Positions 60,535-64,000 of a stretch of DNA of 64,000 bases are shown in pieces. The stretch is from Novosphingobium sp. PhB57. Lineage in GTDB: Bacteria > Pseudomonadota > Alphaproteobacteria > Sphingomonadales > Sphingomonadaceae. Every line of letters begins with the position of its first letter. The first letter of the stretch is position 1. The stretch spans positions 1 through 64,000 of the forward strand of contig NZ_SMBO01000008.1 of NCBI RefSeq assembly GCF_004342985.1. The letters are read 5' to 3'. The translations under genes were made by a program, and so were the position numbers. The notes beneath the pieces were generated by a model. The model saw only the letters and a program-made list of their open reading frames with translations, searched no databases and had not been told where the DNA came from.

Positions 60535-60979
60535 ATGGTCATACGGGTCGGTGCCGATGGTCAGCGGTTGCCCGAAATGCGCTAGATCGCGTCAGACTCC
60601 GATCGCATTTGAGATCAACGGCCTGGGCTACGCGGTCCTCTCGGCAACGCCTCAGAATCTTGAGGATCTCGCTCTGGGCTTCGCGCTCAGCGAGCGGCTG
60701 ATGGACGAAGCGGCTGACCTGATCGATCTCGACATATTCGTGCGCGAACAGGACGCGATTGTCCGGATGACGCTCGGCGAACCGCGTGAGGCACGGCTGC
60801 GCGGACGCGTGCGGCACCGTGCGACCGATTCCTCCTGCGGCCTGTGCGGGATCGAAAACCTCGAGGAACTCCTGCGGCCACTTCCCCAGGTCACGGCCAC
60901 GACGAACGCCGAGGACGCCGCGGTGTTCGTTGCCTTAAGCACTCTGGAGAATTCCCAGCAGCCGAGCAGAACTGCTTAA
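60535..60979 (+). pseudogene. fdhD: FdhD sulfurtransferase remnant
   Basis: FdhD passes sulfur to the molybdenum cofactor of formate dehydrogenases. The remnant starts MVIRVGADGQRLPEMR, hits TAG near 60583, and resumes in another frame as TPIAFEINGLGYAVLSATPQ and NLEDLALGFALSERLMDEA, with the functional SSCGLCGIE. It stops at QQPSRTA, where the family continues for over 100 residues (the V.AAA and GRHNA region is missing). The end coincides with the end of the convergent DUF1254 gene, suggesting a deletion junction. Confidence 0.8.
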
Positions 60980-62394
60980 CAGCGGATGCGCTCGAAATCC
61001 GGTAACGGCCAGCTCGCGTCGAAATATGCCTCGGTCGGCTCGTACAAGCGGAAATAGGCGAACCAGCCCTTGCCGGGAACGGTTGGGATCCAGTTCTGCT
61101 CGAAGCCTTCGGGTGCGTCGGGACCGCAAAAGAGGTCGATGGAGCCGTCGCCATTATGTCGCAGGTCCATCCGCGAGGAGCGGTCAGCGATCTTCTGCTC
61201 GTTCAGCAGCAGTGAGCGCGTATCGAGATCGTAGAGCGTCAGCGACCAGAACAGTTTCGCCGGCGCATTGGCCGGCACGCGCAGAACATAGGTGTTGCCG
61301 CCGTCCAGCCAGTCGCCGTCCTTGTCGCGATACGCGCCGAGGTAGGCCGATGACGCCGTCCCCGGCCGTTTGGGCGACATGTCGGCGGCAGCCGACACCG
61401 CCTCGTAGAACCACGATGCCCGCTCATCCAGCCGGCCCCAATATTCGTCGGGATCGTCGGCATTCAGATTGAGCGCATGATCCCAGCGTGTGTCGAGCCG
61501 ATAGAGACTGCCGAAGCGACGGTCATAGGTATTGGCCTTGGCAATCGCCTCGCCGACCAATGCGCCCTGCTCGAGCAGCTTCGTCTGCCGAGCATCGGGG
61601 ACGAAGGGCTTGCCCTTTTCGATTCCCAGCGGCTTCAGCATCTCCAAGAAGAAGCGATCGCGTTCTGCCGTTGGCTCGCGGTTGATTACCCTGCTCAGCA
61701 GCTTCCAATAATCGAGCCCGCGCGGTGGCATACCGTCCCAATGCCGGTCGGCGGCATGGTCGATCTCAGTCGCAGGCGGGTTCGCACGCTGCGACCAGGG
61801 ATAGAGTTTGAGCTTCGTCAGCGCCTCCGCCGCCTTGGCGGGATCGGTGGCGGTGATCCGCATTCCGAACAGGTTATTGGTCGTGGGGGTGCGGATGACC
61901 GTGCATCCCTTCACATCCGCCGGCGCCTCCATATCCGGCCCGAGCAGCAAATAGCGCCCGCCCGCCGTGCTGCCGGGTAGCGCGCGCTGCCAGAAATCTG
62001 TGAAGCCACCGCGGATCCCTTCATCGGGCATTTCGATGACGAATGGCCCGGACTCGGTCAGGTCGACAAAGGCAAGATAATACGGAGTGGTGGCGTTGGG
62101 CGTGAGGATACCGAGCTTGTCGGCATAGCTCAGATAGGCGACCACTTGGCCGTTTGCCGCGCCGAGCTGCTCGCTCTGCCCGCGCTGCCACGCCGCGAAC
62201 GAGACGATCGGCAGCGCCCAGATATAGGCCTGGCAGGCGCGCTGGAAATCGCGCTCGTCGAACAGCTTCTCCAGCGTCTCGGGCGTGGGATAGCCATTGG
62301 CGAGATCGTGGGTGAACTCGAGCTTGCCGATGCGCGTATCGACCTGGGTCGGCGCGCTGCCCGTCCCCGGTGGGGAAATCGTTGCCATGTTCAC
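60976..62394 (-). CDS. DUF1254/DUF1214 protein
   Basis: 472 residues. DUF1254 part at about 40-170 (AYIWALPIVSFAAWQRGQSE, GILTPNATTPYYLAFVDL, GPFVIEMPDEGIRGGFTDFW), DUF1214 part at the end (VLRVPANAPAKLFWSLTLYD, FEQNWIPTVPGKGWFAYF). No signal peptide, although many relatives are exported. The pair of domains is common in soil bacteria with unknown function. It lies 18 bases after the next DUF1254 gene, so both are one operon. Confidence 0.88.
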   Translation of the reverse strand: MNMATISPPGTGSAPTQVDTRIGKLEFTHDLANGYPTPETLEKLFDERDFQRACQAYIWALPIVSFAAWQRGQSEQLGAANGQVVAYLSYADKLGILTPNATTPYYLAFVDLTESGPFVIEMPDEGIRGGFTDFWQRALPGSTAGGRYLLLGPDMEAPADVKGCTVIRTPTTNNLFGMRITATDPAKAAEALTKLKLYPWSQRANPPATEIDHAADRHWDGMPPRGLDYWKLLSRVINREPTAERDRFFLEMLKPLGIEKGKPFVPDARQTKLLEQGALVGEAIAKANTYDRRFGSLYRLDTRWDHALNLNADDPDEYWGRLDERASWFYEAVSAAADMSPKRPGTASSAYLGAYRDKDGDWLDGGNTYVLRVPANAPAKLFWSLTLYDLDTRSLLLNEQKIADRSSRMDLRHNGDGSIDLFCGPDAPEGFEQNWIPTVPGKGWFAYFRLYEPTEAYFDASWPLPDFERIRC

Positions 62395-62412
62395 TCCTAG
62401 ATTACTAGAGGC

Positions 62413-63795
62413 TCAAGCCACCTTTTCGATGTCGGGCAGCACCCATTGCTTCTCGAAGAACGGCTTTTCGGGTCCATAGACGCGGAACAGCACTTCGAAG
62501 CCGCGATCGGCGCGGGTCGGAATCCAATTCGCTTCCTTGCCGCCGGGCGGCTCGGGAGCGAACCAGAGCTCGACCGATCCGTCCGGATTGACCTCGATCC
62601 CCGGGCTATTAGACGCGCGGCTGGCGCGGTAGACGTCACGGATCAGCGCGTGGGTCTCACGGTCGTATGCGGTCGCCGACCAATAAAGCCGGACCGGGGC
62701 ATCGGCGGGAACGCGCAGCCGGTGCGTCGCTGCGCCATCGAGGCGGCTGCCTTCGCTATCGCGCGTGGTCATCAGGTAGAATTGCCCGGCACCCAGATTC
62801 TTGGCGCTGAAATAGGCCATCGAATAGGTCACGCCGCGGCCATCGATCGGATAGGAGTTTGGATCTGCGAAGAAATTGGGCATGCCCTCGACTACCTCTG
62901 GGACGGCTGGCAGCGCCCAATGACAGCCCGGATAGAAGGGCGGATCGAAGACGTCCTCGTAATGGGCATCCAGATAGGCGGCGGCCTCCGCGGCTGCGGC
63001 GTCGAATAGGATCTGCGTCGCTTCATCCGGCGCGAAGGCCTGTCCCTTGCCTATGCCGATCGAGCGCAGCGGATCGATCATTACCTTGTCGCGCACCAGC
63101 CACGGCTCGGCCTGGACCATGCGGGCGAGCGACTGGAAGAAGCGCCGGTCGTACTGGATGGTCGCGTCGTAAAGCGTGCCGGAGAGATCGACATAGCGGG
63201 TCTCCGGCGGATCTCCGGCGGCGGAGAGCGGGTAGAGGCGGATCTGCCTGCCATAGGCGACGGCCGCGGCGACATCGGCGTCACTGCCGCTCTTCACATT
63301 GGAGCGAAGGATCGCATAGCCCTGGAGGGTATCGGATTGGACGGGGATATAGCCATCCGGCAGATCGCCCTGGTGATCGGGTGGCAGGATCAGATACTTG
63401 CCGCCCGCGCCCTTGTCGGCACCGACCGGGCCGGCGTCCTCGAGCGCGTTCTGCCAGCAATCGTCGATGCTGCCGGTGATCGATCCGTCGCCGGCGGGCG
63501 GGATCTCCAGCACCATTGGGCCATCGCGCGTGTCGAAGAACGGATTGATGTAGACCGTGTCGGGATTGGGGGTGAGTGTCTGGTTCTCGCTGTCGAGTAG
63601 GCGCGACCAATAGGCGATTTGATTGGCCCCGCCACCCGCCGCAACAAACGATTGCAGCATGCGGTCGTAATTGACTGCCGGTATGCCCCAGATCACGGCC
63701 TCGACCGCGCGGCGATAAGCGGCACGCTTATCGAGCTGCTCGCGCGACGGGCCTTCTGGATCTGTTACATTGCTCGTCACCGGTGGCGTCGCCAT
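62413..63795 (-). CDS. DUF1254/DUF1214 protein, paralogue
   Basis: 460 residues of the same two-domain plan: AVEAVIWGIPAVNYDRMLQS, then TLTPNPDTVYINPFFDTRDG for DUF1254, and THRLRVPADAPVRLYWSATA with KEANWIPTRADRGFEVLFR for DUF1214. It differs from its neighbour along most of its length, so the duplication is old or the pair was inherited together. Start at MATPPVTS; the upstream 15 codons are not supported. First gene of a two-gene operon. Function unknown. Confidence 0.88.
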   Translation of the reverse strand: MATPPVTSNVTDPEGPSREQLDKRAAYRRAVEAVIWGIPAVNYDRMLQSFVAAGGGANQIAYWSRLLDSENQTLTPNPDTVYINPFFDTRDGPMVLEIPPAGDGSITGSIDDCWQNALEDAGPVGADKGAGGKYLILPPDHQGDLPDGYIPVQSDTLQGYAILRSNVKSGSDADVAAAVAYGRQIRLYPLSAAGDPPETRYVDLSGTLYDATIQYDRRFFQSLARMVQAEPWLVRDKVMIDPLRSIGIGKGQAFAPDEATQILFDAAAAEAAAYLDAHYEDVFDPPFYPGCHWALPAVPEVVEGMPNFFADPNSYPIDGRGVTYSMAYFSAKNLGAGQFYLMTTRDSEGSRLDGAATHRLRVPADAPVRLYWSATAYDRETHALIRDVYRASRASNSPGIEVNPDGSVELWFAPEPPGGKEANWIPTRADRGFEVLFRVYGPEKPFFEKQWVLPDIEKVA

Positions 63796-64000
63796 CTGCT
63801 CGCTCCCACATTGCGAATCAGGGTGTGGGCGGGATCTCAATGCGCCTCTATCGGGGCAAACCCGGAGAAACCTGGGAGGCCGACCGGATGACGGCGGATT
63901 GAATGACAGAAGTCGGCGACTCTCTCGCTCAAATGATCAGGGTAGCAAGCCAGTCGGTGGGGCTCTAAGACTTGACTGAAGAGGCAGCTTTTCGGGCCAG

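Noticed and set aside
1..64000. CRISPR array, tRNA or rRNA genes
   Set aside because: I saw no regularly spaced repeats with unique spacers and no cloverleaf or rRNA-like sequence anywhere in the window.

Overview
The window is high-GC DNA of a sphingomonad-like alphaproteobacterium. The evidence is the codon use, a TonB-receptor remnant, OprB and DctA-type carbon transport, a PepSY/histidine-kinase remnant, and a Tat-exported molybdenum oxidoreductase of the PaoABC type. IS and integrase remnants and many broken genes mark it as accessory DNA (genomic island or megaplasmid). No tRNA, rRNA or CRISPR array is visible.

Layout. 1-0.9 kb: right part of an IS5-family element. 1-5 kb: small unknown genes, a membrane protein and the chromate transporter chrA. 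5.4-11.7 kb: TonB-receptor remnant, a LysR regulator with two DNA-binding domains, dctA, an OprB-like porin and a CoA-transferase. 12.3-15 kb: a class A acid phosphatase behind a Pho box, a NUDIX hydrolase, and a decayed PepSY/histidine-kinase locus.

15.1-35.3 kb is the most unusual part. A ketoacyl-ACP-synthase-III-like enzyme, a heme-oxygenase-like diiron protein and an unknown protein are translationally coupled (ATGA overlaps) to an Ivy-like lysozyme-inhibitor-like protein and an SH3-like secreted protein. Next to them are a TetR regulator and about 18 mostly secreted proteins, several of LprI/DUF1311 type. Seven promoter regions carry a double copy of a TTGATCGNCGATCAA-like palindrome, six with exactly 22 bp between centres and one with 23 bp. 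One pair lies just upstream of the TetR gene. I read this as one regulon and a candidate undescribed system: a small molecule made by the synthase/diiron enzymes, sensed by the TetR protein, controlling an envelope-protein battery. The molecule and ligand are inference.

35.7-44.9 kb: LysR regulator divergent from an operon of two aldo-keto reductases, a SnoaL-like protein, a CMD-CMD-cupin fusion, a three-subunit Mo/FAD/Fe-S oxidoreductase (FAD subunit frameshifted) and an exported flavodoxin-like protein. 45-50.4 kb: GAF histidine kinase and a large SWIM/SNF2 helicase. 50.6-52.2 kb: a tiny membrane protein and an integrase remnant. 52.3-60.1 kb: a tightly packed operon joining a YdeP/FdhF-type molybdoenzyme to a caa3-like oxidase whose subunit I lacks the usual D- and K-channel residues; a truncated fdhD lies beside it. 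61-63.8 kb: two DUF1254/DUF1214 proteins.

At least ten genes are interrupted by single-base indels or stops, many in short homopolymers, so either decay or sequencing error must be considered before any gene is called dead.
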